A stretch of DNA of 64,000 nt from Cervus elaphus. Lineage: Eukaryota > Chordata > Mammalia > Artiodactyla > Cervidae. Below the pieces are notes generated by a model that saw nothing but the letters and a program-made list of their open reading frames with translations, did not search any database and was not told the DNA's origin. The DNA is taken from positions 13,080,501 to 13,144,500 of the forward strand of contig NC_057818.1 in assembly GCF_910594005.1 (NCBI RefSeq), in the 5' to 3' direction. Position 1 is the stretch's first letter, and each line of letters starts with the position of its first letter. Positions 53,061-63,405 of the stretch are shown piece by piece. Position numbers and translations under genes: made by a program.

Positions 53061-53405
53061 GGCGGCGCCGAGCAGGTGGGGCCCGGGGGGCGGGCGCCTG
53101 CAGCGTCCTGAGCGCTTGCCCTGGGGTGCCCCGGGGCCCCCACCTGCCCCTCCCTGCCCTCCCATCATTGGGGGCCCGCTTGGCCCAGCTCAGAGGGAAA
53201 TGCCTCGTGAGCCGGCTGGCGTGTACCCCAGGGGCCGCATTTCCATTTTATTCCCAGAAGCAAAGTTTTGCTGCTGCTGAGGACCCCACCGCAGGAAACC
53301 CAGAGCTAAAGACTTCTTCCCTCTGGGCTAATAAATTCTTAATGGAGGCTGTGGCTCAAGAAGGCACAGCGCTGCCCCTGGCTCACCCCAGCCTGGGACC
53401 AGGCC

Positions 53406-53407
<2 letters not shown>
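53061..53407. other. GC-rich sequence with AT patches, nothing recognised
   Basis: See the neighbouring island. No gene or repeat was recognised. Confidence 0.38.

Positions 53408-53448
<41 letters not shown>
53408..53448. repeat. (GT)20 microsatellite
   Basis: About 20 uninterrupted GT units, followed by cgcgcgc and a further 130 bp of imperfect GT, GC and GCAT units to about 53582. Confidence 0.97.
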
Positions 53449-53454
<6 letters not shown>

Positions 53455-53582
53455 CACATGTGTGGTGTGTGTGTGCACGTGTGTGCATGTGTGTGTGGTA
53501 TGTGCGTGCGTGCATGTGTGTGCATGCATGCATGTGCGCATGTGTGGTGTGTGCACGTGTGGGTGTGGGTGTGAGTGTGGGT
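53449..53582. repeat. Imperfect GT/GCAT-rich tail of the microsatellite
   Basis: Words such as gtgtgcacgtgtgtgcatgt, gcatgcatgcatgtgcgcat and gtgggtgtgggtgtgagtg. Degenerate. Confidence 0.85.
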
Positions 53583-53839
53583 GCAGCTGGCACAGCCCGC
53601 CTGGACCAGGTCACGCACAGCACAGCTGGTGGCTGTGTGCCTGAGCAGAGGCTTCTGGACTGGTGCTCAGCAAGGGCTAGGGACTGCTTCTGCTGGTCCT
53701 CACTGGAAGGGAGGGGATACCCAGCCTTGATTAGGGAAGCAGGATCCCGCTGACCCCAACTGTGGATGCATATGGCTTTGGCCCTGTTGTTGGAGCACCC
53801 CCCCAAAAGTCAACGTCACAGCTAGAACCAGAAAACCTT
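53583..53839. other. Unique sequence, nothing recognised
   Basis: No repeat or gene was recognised. Confidence 0.4.
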
Positions 53840-54262
53840 TCTTGACGCCCCAACCTCCCGCCCCCTGCTCCTATATCTAGCTCTCCTTCACTCCAGCCAC
53901 ACCCATTGCCTCACTGTTCCCCAAACATGGAGCCTCAGGGCCTTTGTGCCTGCTCTTCCCCTGCTGGGGTGTTCTCCCAAAGGCCTCCCCAGGGCTCACC
54001 CCCTCCCCGTACCCCTGCAGGCCTTTCTTTCAGAAGTGAGCTGCTCCAGAGGCTTGCTCCAGCCTCCCTGTTGAAATGCAATACCAAATTCCTCTCCTGG
54101 CTTTGTTTCGCTTAGTACTGACCCTCCACTTTCACTGCATAGACACGGAAGTTGCACGTAGACGGGGGCCGTGCTCCGTTTCCTTTACTGCTGTACCCCC
54201 AATGCCCAGGACAGCGCCTGGCGCTTGGTAAGTAGTGAGTAGGCAGGTGACAAGCTCCTGGA
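53840..54262 (+). repeat. L2 LINE 3' end, well preserved
   Basis: Motif order matches L2: cttcactccagccacaccca, gcctcagggcctttgtgcct gctcttcccc, ggcctttctttcagaagtga, gctgtacccccaatgcccag gacagcgcctggcgcttggt aagtagtgagtag. This covers most of the 3' 420 bp. Confidence 0.88.
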
Positions 54263-54349
54263 CGAGGGCCTGATTTTCGTGGCCATTTGATCTGGACAGA
54301 AAAGAGAGGAATCTGGCTCGACTTCCTCTTCGTATCTGCGATAGGCTGC

Positions 54350-54615
54350 CGTGCCTCCCCACAGACATTGCGTCCTAACGCCCGAACCTGTACATGTGGC
54401 CTGATGTGGGAAAGGGGCTTTTGCAGGTGCAGTTGGGTTAAGGCATGTGCACTGTGGTTAGCGGGATTCCCCAGGTGCATGTGCAGCGCAGTCCCAAGAG
54501 AGATCTGACACGGAGGAGGCCACGTGACCACAGAGAGCCCCCTCGAGCCGGAGCGCGCCAGCTGCCCCCAGGATCTGGAAGGGGCTGGCAGGATGCTCCC
54601 AGGAGCCTAGTGGCC
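54350..54615 (+). repeat. MLT1-type MaLR LTR, diverged
   Basis: Contains gcgtcctaacgcccgaacct gtacatgtggcctgatgtgg gaaagg, cttttgcaggtgcagttggg ttaagg and ggaggaggccacgtgaccac. Sense order. Confidence 0.6.
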
Positions 54616-55134
54616 ACCCTCTCCCCAGAGGGCCAGAGTCCCTCCAGGGCTGTGAGTCTGGGGCCTTCCATGCCAGACCTGCTGGCTTGGGCTGGTTTTG
54701 AGGGTGGGAGTCAGGGCAAGGGTAAGTGGCAGAGGAGACAGAGGAGCCCGACATGAGGTGACTCTGGGGAGCCCCATCCCTTATGTCCACAGTCTGGCTC
54801 AGCTCGTGTAGGAAGCGTTACACCTCAGCCTTGGGGACCCCTGGGGTGCAGGAGAGTCCCCTCAAAACTGAACCTGGGCCTCAGGCCACATTTCTTGGAG
54901 TTGTGACCCCAGCGAACAGAACGAGTGACCGGGGTGAGGCAGATGATGGCCGATGGCCGAGGGGAGGCCCCGGGGCCGCCGGGCAAGCGTCTGGCACCGC
55001 GGCCTGTGTCCTCCGGGAGGGCCTCCAGACCCGCCCCACTCCAAAAGCTGCAGGCAGCCCGGAGACGGTTCCCACGTCCTGGCAACCACCGTTTGTCTGT
55101 GTGGTTGGAACCCCAAGCTTCAAAGTGCCGGCGT
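54616..55134. other. GC-rich, partly CpG-rich sequence
   Basis: CpG-rich at 54945-55075 (ccgaggggaggccccggggccg). Overlapping open frames in four frames. No gene was recognised. Confidence 0.38.
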
Positions 55135-55445
55135 GCTAATCCAGCCCCCTTCCAGTATTTTTTCAGGGGCCTGCTTTTGAAACGTGTGGTGTTTCTCCCT
55201 TTCTTTTGAGGCAAATGGCTGATTGATTGCCTTTCATCTCCTACTTTGAGTAGCTGTAAGAGCTACTTTATATAAACATCAATTACCGGCACGTAATAAA
55301 TTAAGGGTCCCTCGCACGGCACGCATTAGAGTCCGGCCCGATATCAAAGCGCCCCCATCACCCAGCAACGGGAGGGCGGGAGCTGATGAGCCGCACGACG
55401 CTGGTGGAGATGCCGGTTTAATTGCAGATCTGCAAAAGGGTCGCA
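55135..55445. promoter_or_regulatory. AT-rich, CpG-retaining island, candidate conserved enhancer
   Basis: Contains cagtattttttcaggggcc, ggctgattgattgcctttca, agagctactttatataaaca tcaattaccgg, cacgtaataaattaagggtc, acgcattagagtccgg, cccgatatcaaagcgc and ccggtttaattgcagatctg c. No repeat match was recognised. Confidence 0.52.
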
Positions 55446-55906
55446 GGTGGAGGGACCCCAGTCTCACCTGCTTGTCCCCAGCCTGGCAAGCAGGGGGGCA
55501 GTCAGGCAGGTCACTGGTCAGGGCTTTTGAAAGTCTGTCCTACACTCCTGCGGACCCCAGACCCCAGCATGTGGCATTCAGGTCACCTGGGGGAAGTCTG
55601 CAAGCCTTCGAAACCCTCCTCCACTTTGACCTCTGTCTGCTTTGTCCATTGCTCTGCCATCTGGTCCGTTGGCCCATCCTGGGCAGCTCCTGGGCGTCGC
55701 CCAGCCCAGACTCTGCCCTACCCCGACTCCTGTCTCCTTGGGATCTGTCCCTCCCTCTCCCCGTCTGCACAGAGTGGTTGAAAGAGAAGACCCTGACTTT
55801 GTGCACAGTTTTATTTCCTTCCCCGCTCAGCCCCCTTGCAGCTGGGGGCCCTCGGGCCACTTACTCATCCTCTCTGTGCCCCGTTAGCTCCTATGGGTAG
55901 CGTGGA
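55446..55906. other. GC-rich sequence, nothing recognised
   Basis: No repeat or gene was recognised. Confidence 0.4.
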
Positions 55907-56119
55907 AAGTCGCTTTAGTCGTGTCTGACTCTGTGCGACCCCATGGACTGTAGCCCACCAGGCTCCTCTGTCCATGGGATTCTCCAGGCAAGAATACTGG
56001 GGTGGGTTGCCATTCCCTTCTCCAGGGGAATCTTCCTGACCCAGGGAATTGAACCCACATCTCATGTCTCCTGCATGGGCAGGCGAGTTCTTTACCACCA
56101 GCGCCTCCTGGGAAGCCCT
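55907..56119 (-). mobile_element. Bov-tA SINE
   Basis: Reads gaaagtcgctttagtcgtgt ctgactctgtgcgaccccat ggactg, then tccatgggattctccaggca agaatactgg, then ttctttaccaccagcgcctc ctgggaagccc. Complement of a full-length Bov-tA. Confidence 0.95.
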
Positions 56120-57261
56120 TAGCATGTACGCATGTAGTGTGAAAAGGATGGTGTTTGTGAAGTGCACCTAGATACACTAGCTGTCCCCGCCGCTGTCGTT
56201 GTCACAGGCCACAGCCCATGTTGGGGCTCTTCGGGCCGCCCATCAGTGCTGAAGCCCCCTGGACCTCCCCCCACATGAGCCACTTTTCTCTGCCCGCCCC
56301 CAGCTCCTGCTCCTCTGCCTCCCCAGACATCCCCTTGTCTTGGCGGCCAGGCTTCTAGAAGGACTTGGGGCACCTCCTGCCTCAGGCTTCAGCCCCTGCC
56401 CCAGGAAGCAGGACCCTCCCTGCTTGCACCCGCATGGCTCGTGCGCACCGACATGTCCCCCCACTTGACAGCAGGTTGCTCTTAGGGGTTCCCCCACCCC
56501 CACCCAGCACCGCTCTGCGACAGCCTGAGAGCCCGCATTTCTGCTCCCAGGTGACGCTGCTCCTGTGGGAGCCCCACTTTGAGAACAAACACAGGGTGGA
56601 CTCGCTAGCGGCCCCTGGGAAATCAGGCTTCCCTGACAGCCCCCTCCCGGATCTTTCCTTCCTCGTCCTCCCTCCTCCCAGCTGCTCGCCCCTGCTCCTC
56701 CCCTCCCCCCCAGCCTGCCTTCTCTCTCCTCCCTCACCCTCCAGTTCAGTCTCAGAGGAGGACCAAGGACCAGGGCCCCTCTGACCAGGAGCCCCCAGGG
56801 CCTCCCTGGAAACAGGCTCCCGCCTCCTTGGAGCCCCCTCCCCTTCCTGGCATTGCAGGAGTTCTGCCCCCGGCCCCAGGGCAGACCCTGGAGGAGGGGG
56901 CAGGCCCAGCCCTGGGATAGCAGCCCTGGGAGTCTGCCCAGCGCCCCCCCCTCGGGGTGAACATTCAGCTCGCCCAGACGCCTCACACTCAGGCGCCCGC
57001 CGTGCTCAGAGACGCTCAGCCCATTGTTCGGGGAAGGGCCCCTCGTGCCAGAATCTCTTATTACGGGATGGAGATTTCTCAAGTCCAGACCACAAGGCCT
57101 GGCTGTGAGCACCGCTCCCTCCCCAGTGTTCTGTTCCGGAGCCCCCAGCCAGCCCTGCCAAGCCGCTGCTCTTCCCACCTCCCCCGGCCCTCTGCCCGGG
57201 GCTGCCCGCAGGCCTGCAGGGATCCCGGGGCGGAGGTCAGGGCTGGTGAGTCAGAGGCTTG
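56120..57261. other. GC-rich sequence, nothing recognised
   Basis: The 311-codon minus-strand open frame (56243-57178) overlaps several plus frames and shows low-complexity Gly/Arg/Ser content with no domain. Not called a gene. Confidence 0.4.
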
Positions 57262-57580
57262 GCAGGGCTGTGTGTATGTGTGCACATCTATGTGTGTGTG
57301 CATCTGTGTGTGCATGTGTGTGTGTGTTGTACACGTACACCTGTGCGCGCACGTATGTGGTACAGTGTACATCTGCAAATGTGTGTTGTACACGTGTGCA
57401 TCTGTGTGTGCGTGTGTTTGTACACATGTACATCTGTATGCATGTGTGTGAGTGTGGGTGGTGTGCTGTGTTTGTATGTGCATGTGTGTGCATGTGCGTA
57501 CACATGTGTACACTGATACGCAGAAGTAGACCTGTGTTTGTGTTCACGTGTGTGGGTGCATGTGTGAGGGTTGGGAGGTG
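57262..57580. repeat. GT-rich degenerate repeat tract
   Basis: Words such as gtgtgtatgtgtgcacatct, gttgtacacgtacacctgtg and gtacacatgtacatctgtat. Words recur roughly every 60 bp without a clean unit. It is the complementary strand bias to the 42.8-44.5 kb array. Confidence 0.8.
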
Positions 57581-58724
57581 TGTGCGCGCGCTCCTCCTGG
57601 GGGTCCCAGGAGCCGGGCCCCCGCTCCCAGGGTGCCCCTGGGTGATGGATGAGCTCTGGTATTTCCCAGGCAGCATTCCAGCTTTCTGAAGTCACAGTTT
57701 CCATCTGTAGGCCCGCCCCTCCTCTGCTTGATCCCTGTCCCTGTGCCCCCGGGGGCCTGCTCTCCGGCCTGGGGGTGCCCAGGGAGCAGGGCTTCCTGGC
57801 CTCGGCCCCCCAGACCCAGCCCGCTCTCTCCCGGTCCCTCACGCAGGCCTCCCGCGGGCTCCCTGCTTGACAGGGTTAAGTAGCGAGCTGGCATTGCCGG
57901 GAAGAAACACAACCGCTCGGCGAGCTCAGCGGCCCGGGGTCACCCTGGAGTCCACTGACGAGATCTGGCAGCAGGCAGGCGGGGTGGGGGCATGCGGAGG
58001 GCGGCCGCCTCAGAGAGAAGGGCCAGTGGCGGGGCCAGCTCATGCCTGTGTTTTCTCGGGGCTCGGGGCTGGCATCTTCTGTGTCTGGGGAGGTCACTTG
58101 AGCAGGTGGGGGGCCGAACGTGCCCCCACCTCCTCCCAGAGTGCCCTGTGGATGGCGGTACAGGGCTGGGCTCTGAGGATCCAGTGGTTCGGGGCAGGGG
58201 ACGGACGAACCACAGCATTGCTCTCTGAGGGGGCCCCTGGACCACCCCAAAAACGCAGTGGAAGGGGAGAGTTCCCGTCTCTTGTGCTAAGACTTTAAGT
58301 CAGCTTCCTGCCCTGCTAGCTCCATGGCTGGTGGGCGCCCTCCCACCCCTCGCCCACAATACGCCATTCCCCGCCCAGCTTTCTCACCCCTGGGGACACA
58401 GGATGGTGGCCCGCAGGGGCTGGAGGCAGAGAAGGTGGGCGGGGGGGAAGAAAACTCTAGCTCCCAGCCGCAGGCAAGGCTGGAGAGGGGCTTCAAGCAG
58501 AGTGCCAGCCCCACAGGCAGGCGCCCCGTGGGCATCCCACGTCTTCACTCGGGTCCCTCCTCCGGCCAGAGCACCCTCAGTGCGGAGGTCGCCAGCCGGC
58601 CCCTCTGACCCCTGTGGGACCTCGGGCAGGTCCTGTGTTTCCTGTGACGAGGAGACGGTGCGGGTCCCCCCCCCGGGAGTTCAGTGGGGTGATGACTGGG
58701 AAGAGTCAGCCGGACTTGGGGCTG
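57581..58724. other. GC-rich sequence, nothing recognised
   Basis: No repeat or gene was recognised. Confidence 0.38.
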
Positions 58725-58805
58725 GCGGAAGGTCCTAGGATGCTCAGGTGTCCCCTAGACTCTGTTTCCCTGGCTGTAAACTGAGCAGGGGGCCAGGTGC
58801 TGTAA
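58725..58805 (+). repeat. MIR-like fragment
   Basis: Contains ctagactctgtttccctggc tgtaaactgagcaggggg. Short sense MIR core. Confidence 0.5.
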
Positions 58806-59044
58806 GTCCCCTTTGCTGTTTTTCTGCTGTGATTTGAGGAGCTGGTGTGGAACCCTGGAGGTCCCCTCACCGTAGGGAGGGTGCGGGGTGCCTCCTACTT
58901 CCTGCTCCTCCTGGCAGGTGGGGCAGGGCAGGCTGCGTCCCAGCTGGAAGTGCAAAGGCGGCCCAGGGTCAGGCTACATATGACGGGCATCAGATGGGGT
59001 CCCTGCTGGTCTAGCCCGGGGGTCTGATGGCAGGAGATGGAGGG

Positions 59045-59110
59045 GCAGGGCACACCTTGGCTCAGTGGCCCAGCCTCCCTGTGCCGGGACTTTGTCATCC
59101 GGGAAATGGG
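59045..59110 (+). repeat. MIR SINE fragment
   Basis: Contains ccagcctccctgtgccggga ctttgtcatccgggaaatgg gg. Sense MIR core. Confidence 0.6.
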
Positions 59111-59398
59111 GCCACAGAGCTGGCAGTGACCGAGGAGCCCGGCACGCAGATGCTTGCAGAGGGTCCCTGGGTGCAGAGCGGCCGCCTGATCCACGTTAGC
59201 CTCTGTGTTATCTGCCTACCCTCGAGCGGATGCCGGAAGCTTCCCCCGCCCTGCTCTGAGGTTTTCACCCTGAAGCGTTTGCCTGGGGAGAGAAGATAGT
59301 TGAACCGCTCCCCCTCTGCCCCCCACAAATCCCACGCTCCCCGGTGAGCCCGCCCTCCCTCCCTAAGCCGGCTCCCTCGCCTCCAGCCCCAGCAGCTT
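59111..59398. other. Unique sequence, nothing recognised
   Basis: No repeat or gene was recognised. Confidence 0.4.
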
Positions 59399-59425
59399 TT
59401 TCTCTCTCTCTCTTTTTTTTTTTTT
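59399..59425. repeat. Pyrimidine (CT/T) tract
   Basis: Six CT-type units followed by a run of 13 T. Confidence 0.9.
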
Positions 59426-59439
59426 CATCTTGCCAGCAG

Positions 59440-59690
59440 AGCATCTCCCAGCCGGTCATTCCATTTCATTTCTGGTCTTGGGAGAGTGACATTTACATAT
59501 TAATATTTTCCGAGGGAGCCCCGCGTGCGGAGCAAGTGTCTGCCTCGTGGCCTCACATAATGTGAGGGAGATAAAGCGCCCGGCTCCTCCATGAATAACG
59601 ACAAATGAAAGCCGCGTGGCCGTGAAAGGCCTCGCGTCTGCCCCGTCAGCATGTGGTACATCGGCTCAACAACCAATCCTGTGCCCGCTG
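59440..59690. promoter_or_regulatory. AT-rich, CpG-retaining island, candidate conserved enhancer
   Basis: Contains cattccatttcatttctggt, gacatttacatattaatatt ttccg, cctcacataatgtgagggag ataaagcgcc, ccatgaataacgacaaatga aagccgcgtgg and caacaaccaatcctg. No repeat match was recognised. A CpG-rich stretch (59730-59900) follows. Confidence 0.48.
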
Positions 59691-60084
59691 CCTCCTGGGG
59701 TTTATCTCCACTTCCAGGGGACGCGCTCTTTGTGAGGGCCCGTCTGCCGCTCTGCCGCCATCCCCAGCCCGGTGCCAGGGCCCGGCTCCCGCCCGCGGGG
59801 CCGTGTCAGGTGCCTGGGAGCCGGGGCCAGCGGGTTATCTCTCTCCTGCAGCCCTGCCCGCGGGGCCCCGCATCCCCGGCTGCCCGGACAGCTGCGCTTC
59901 CGCTCCGTGGTGACCCCGAGGTGCTCATGAAACTGGGAGGGGCTTTGGGAGCGCCTGGGGGTGGGGGGGGCGGTGACCTCCCAGGGTGTGAGGGTCCAGG
60001 AGAGAGCGTGAGGGTCTCCAGGCAACAAGGATACCCACGTGGATAGAGGGAGGCCGGCCACGGGAGAATGGCCACGATACAGGG
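59691..60084. other. CpG-rich sequence, nothing recognised
   Basis: CpG-dense at 59730-59900 (cccgcggggccgtg, gcccgcggggccccgc). It could be a minor CpG island. No exon was recognised. Confidence 0.38.
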
Positions 60085-60235
60085 GCGCCGCGGGGACTGT
60101 GCTGGGTACTCGTCTGAATCGTCTCGTTGGCTGAGGCGGGGATGTGACGTCAACGTTTTCCTCCGGCGGGGGTGGGTGGGTTGAAACGGAGGCAGGGAGA
60201 GGGAAGTGGCTTGGCCAAGGCCACACAGCCATGGA
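60085..60235 (-). repeat. MIR SINE
   Basis: Reads ggactgtgctgggtactcgt ctgaatcgtctcg, then ggttgaaacggaggcaggga gagggaagtggcttggccaa ggccacacagcc. Antisense MIR. Confidence 0.82.
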
Positions 60236-60869
60236 CACATTCAGATGGCCACATTCAGGGTCCAGCTCTGCCTCGGCCAGCTGCGGCCCTGGGACTCAGC
60301 TCCCGCCGCTGTAGAATGGGGACAGAGCAGCACTCAGCGGGGGTTCAGAGTCAGTCTGGAGGCCAGCATGCAGTGTGCAGAGGGTGAGCTCGGGTGTAGA
60401 CCCAGCTGTTGGTGTGTTTCTAGGGCACAATGTCATGAATGCAAGGCTTGCCCCTGGCTGCTTGGGCGGGGGACACCGAGGAAGCACCCTCCCTGCCCCT
60501 CAGAGGGGTCTGGGGTCTCTCAGACCCCAGGCCAGAGGGTCTCTCTCGCCCTGTCTGTCAGTCTGGTGGTCTTTCTGTCAGTCTCGGGCTGGGCAGAGAG
60601 ATGTCTTCACTTCGAGGTGGGAAGGGTCGGGGAGTGAGTCTGGGGTCTTCAGACAGGCCTCCGGGATTAACACGTTTGCAGTGGCAGCTCTGACCTTGGC
60701 GCCGCGCCTCTGCCTTGACCAGTGCCAGGGGGTCCCCCCGCCCACTGACTGCAGCCCAGGGATGCTGCCCGAGGGCCTGGAGCAGGGTGCAGAGGGCACA
60801 GAGCGCCAGGCTCAGGCCTGGCAGCTGGTTTTCTGTCCAGAGTGAGAGACTTAAACCCTGAGGACATCC
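60236..60869. other. GC-rich sequence, nothing recognised
   Basis: A weak sense MIR-like core lies near 60285-60325. No gene was recognised. Confidence 0.38.
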
Positions 60870-60975
60870 CGGGCTCACCTTCAAGGTTGAGGAACTGGAC
60901 TTGCCCAAAGCGAGTCTGCGACGCAGCCGGGATCGAGTCCTAGGCCTCCTGCCTCTGGCCCCAGCGCTGTCCTCC
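60870..60975 (-). repeat. MIR SINE fragment
   Basis: Contains ggttgaggaactggacttgc ccaaagcgagtctg and gccgggatcgagtcctaggc. Antisense MIR. Confidence 0.65.
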
Positions 60976-61049
60976 CTGGCCAGTCTCCCCAGACACCGCG
61001 GCCCTCCCTCTTGCCTGTGCAGAAGCCCACACAGGACTGGCCTGTGGGC

Positions 61050-61140
61050 ATCAAGAAGCCTGAGTTCCCAGCCCAGCTTTACCTGCTACAACCTCTGGGC
61101 TTGTTTGGGACCTCTGTGGACCTCCGTTTCTGCTGTGCAG
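61050..61140 (+). repeat. MIR-like fragment
   Basis: Contains cctgagttcccagcccagct ttacctgctacaacctctgg gc. Sense MIR head, diverged. Confidence 0.5.
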
Positions 61141-62254
61141 TCACGGCCCCCACACCCCCTTCCTCCTCCTGCGTCCTTCCCTGGCGTTGACGATATGTGT
61201 TTGCAGCCATCCTGTCCACAGCGTCCGTGCGAGTGGGCTGGGGAGGGTTTCCAGCCCCACCCTTGCAGGAGGAGGGGACGCCGGCCTTGAGGGCAGGGGC
61301 CTGGCTGTGCGCTGGAGTTGCCCGCCCGCCGGAGAGAGGCCAGCCTTTCCGTCTCAGTGTTCTGGCCCTGTAAAATCCGGAGCATGCTGGCGCTCAGCCC
61401 AGGGGGTCTTGAAGGGTTTCCACATACTGTTTTAAGATCCTCTGCTAATGAGGGCCCTGGCAATGCCAAGTGTCCCCATGTCTGTGTGTGCCAGCCAGAA
61501 GCCGGGCACTGCTCACGGGAGCCGGTGGGCAACAGTGGCGGGGGAGCGGCCCCCTGTCCACATCCCCGTGGGTGCCCGCCGGGGCCTCCTCCCAATTCCA
61601 GGAGCCCTCATGGGCAGAGGGCACTGGACAGGCAGGCCGGGCATGCCCTGCCCTCTCGAGCCTCCCTCTCCCCACCCGCAGCCGGGGCTCCCCGAGCTGA
61701 GTCCAGGACGGGGAACATGCCAGGGTGGATGAGGCAGTGGGTAGCCCCCACGCTGGTGAGGGGACCTCGGGCAGCAGTGCGTCCTCCCCTCCGTGGGCCC
61801 CAGGTGGATTGTGGGATCTGCCAGGAAACGGCTCATCCATTATCTCTCTCGCCCACACCTTTAAGGGCAGCCACAAATGAGAACGCAGCGGGGCGACCCC
61901 CCTCCCAGAGGCCCCCCCAAACGTGCCCGCCTCTGCCCTTCACCACACCTGCCCGAGGGCCATGATCAGGAAGGCTCTGGGGATCAACGGGTGTGAAAGG
62001 TTAGCGTGGCCTGAGGCCTGGCACTGCCCAGCACTCCGAGGGGACAGCCCTCCTCTCCCCGCGTGGCACCAGCCCCAGCCATCTTGCTTCCTAGGTCGGC
62101 AAGCCTCCCTCCCCACGGGTCCTTGGGGCTCGCTCCCGCTGCAGGGGCCCTGAAACTGTGCATCCTGGTGGGAGCGGTTCAGGCGTGAGTGGGGGTGGGG
62201 GGTCTGGGAGCGCTCGCTCGGGGCAGGCTCCAACCTGAGACCCTTGCACGCACG
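61141..62254. other. GC-rich sequence, nothing recognised
   Basis: Overlapping open frames of up to 215 codons on both strands. No domain, splice structure or repeat was recognised. Confidence 0.38.
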
Positions 62255-62385
62255 TGCGTGAGATGACGTCACACTCACAGCAAGGCTCCTCCTACAGATT
62301 TGGAAACTGAGGCACCAACGGTGAGATGGGTCGCCCAGGGGTACAAGGCCGCAGAGAGGGGAGGTGTGAACCCCAAAGTCTGTGC
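62255..62385 (-). repeat. MIR SINE
   Basis: Reads ctacagatttggaaactgag gcaccaacggtgagatgggt cgcccaggggtacaagg, then ggtgtgaaccccaaagtctg. Antisense MIR. Confidence 0.75.
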
Positions 62386-62452
62386 GTGTATATATGTGTG
62401 TGGGGGGGGGGTGCTGGTGTTTGCGTGTACATGAGTGTGTGTTATGAGAGCA
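62386..62452. repeat. GT/G-rich simple repeat
   Basis: Gtatatatgtgtgtgggggg ggggtgctgg and gtgtgtgttatgag. Imperfect. Confidence 0.75.
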
Positions 62453-62479
62453 TGACCTGGTGGCCACCCTGCCTTCTAG

Positions 62480-62575
62480 CCTGACTCCATTTTTGGCTTT
62501 TGTTGAAGTCCTACCTCTGCCCTCTGAATACTCTGGAAGGTGCTGGGTAAATATTTGCTGATAGACTGTCTGACG
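62480..62575 (+). repeat. L2 LINE 3'-end fragment
   Basis: Ends with ggaaggtgctgggtaaatat ttgctgatagactgtctg, the L2 3' terminal pattern. Confidence 0.6.
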
Positions 62576-63284
62576 AAATTGTCTCTAGATAGGGAGAAAT
62601 TGGGAGGGAGGGCTCTCTGGGGACTGATTAAGGAGCCCAAGTCAGGTCTGGGGAAGGAAGCAGGGCTGGGGGACCCCAGAGGCTGCCTCCCACCACTCCA
62701 AGACCCCCAGCTCTGGGGGTGGAGCTGACGCAATTCTAGGCAACAGACCAAGGCATGGCACCCCGGGGTCTTGGCTGCTTGTACCCCAGACCCTCCCGTG
62801 GGTCCCAGCTGTCACCCCTCTCAGGCTCCCTGGACATCAGAAGGTCAGAGAGTCCCAAAGGTCCTGTCTCGGCATTGTTCTACCCCCCGGGGGAGAGGCT
62901 CACCCCCTGCCCACCCCACAGTTCTGGCTAATTGACAGGCCTCTGGGAGGAGGGGCTGGGTGTGAATAGGCCGAGGCAGCGGGGGCGGGGGGGGGCAGGG
63001 TTGGGGGGCATCTGGCTGCAGAGGTGCCGCCTGTCCAAGGCCAGGGCTTTTGGGAGTGATGCTGAGTACCTGGGGTGGAGGCCCTCAAAAAGGGCTGATT
63101 CTCCGAGGCATGGAGTGCCCCCATTCCCCAGCCTCCCTGACCCTCGAACACCAGTGCCGACAGCTGCCTGCCAGTGATCCGCCCTCTCTGGCTGGTGAAT
63201 AGGTGGGCTTGGCGGGTCTCTGCCCCCCCGCACGGTGGCCCAGTAGGTGGGGGGGAGGGGTGTGATTGGAGCTCCGGAGACCTG
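62576..63284. other. GC-rich sequence, nothing recognised
   Basis: G-rich runs at 62980-63005. No gene or repeat was recognised. Confidence 0.38.
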
Positions 63285-63405
63285 ATCGGCCTGGAATCTG
63301 ATCCCGGTCACAGCTCCTGCTAGCTTCATGGCTTAGGGCAAGGAACTCAGCCTCTCTGGGCCTCTGTAAAAACGCAGAACGAGATGGCCTGAATATAAAG
63401 ATGCT
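63285..63405 (+). repeat. MIR SINE
   Basis: Reads ggcctggaatctgatcccgg tcacagctcctgctagcttc atggcttagggcaaggaact cagcctctctgggcctctgt. Sense MIR. Confidence 0.82.

Noticed and set aside
53328..53806. Cys/Val-rich and His/Thr-rich frames near 53.4 kb
   Set aside because: They translate the GT microsatellite and its complement.
56243..57178. 311-codon minus-strand open frame, the longest in the window
   Set aside because: It sits in GC-rich DNA with overlapping plus-strand frames, has no domain, signal or splice context, and is dominated by Gly, Arg and Ser from GC-rich codons.
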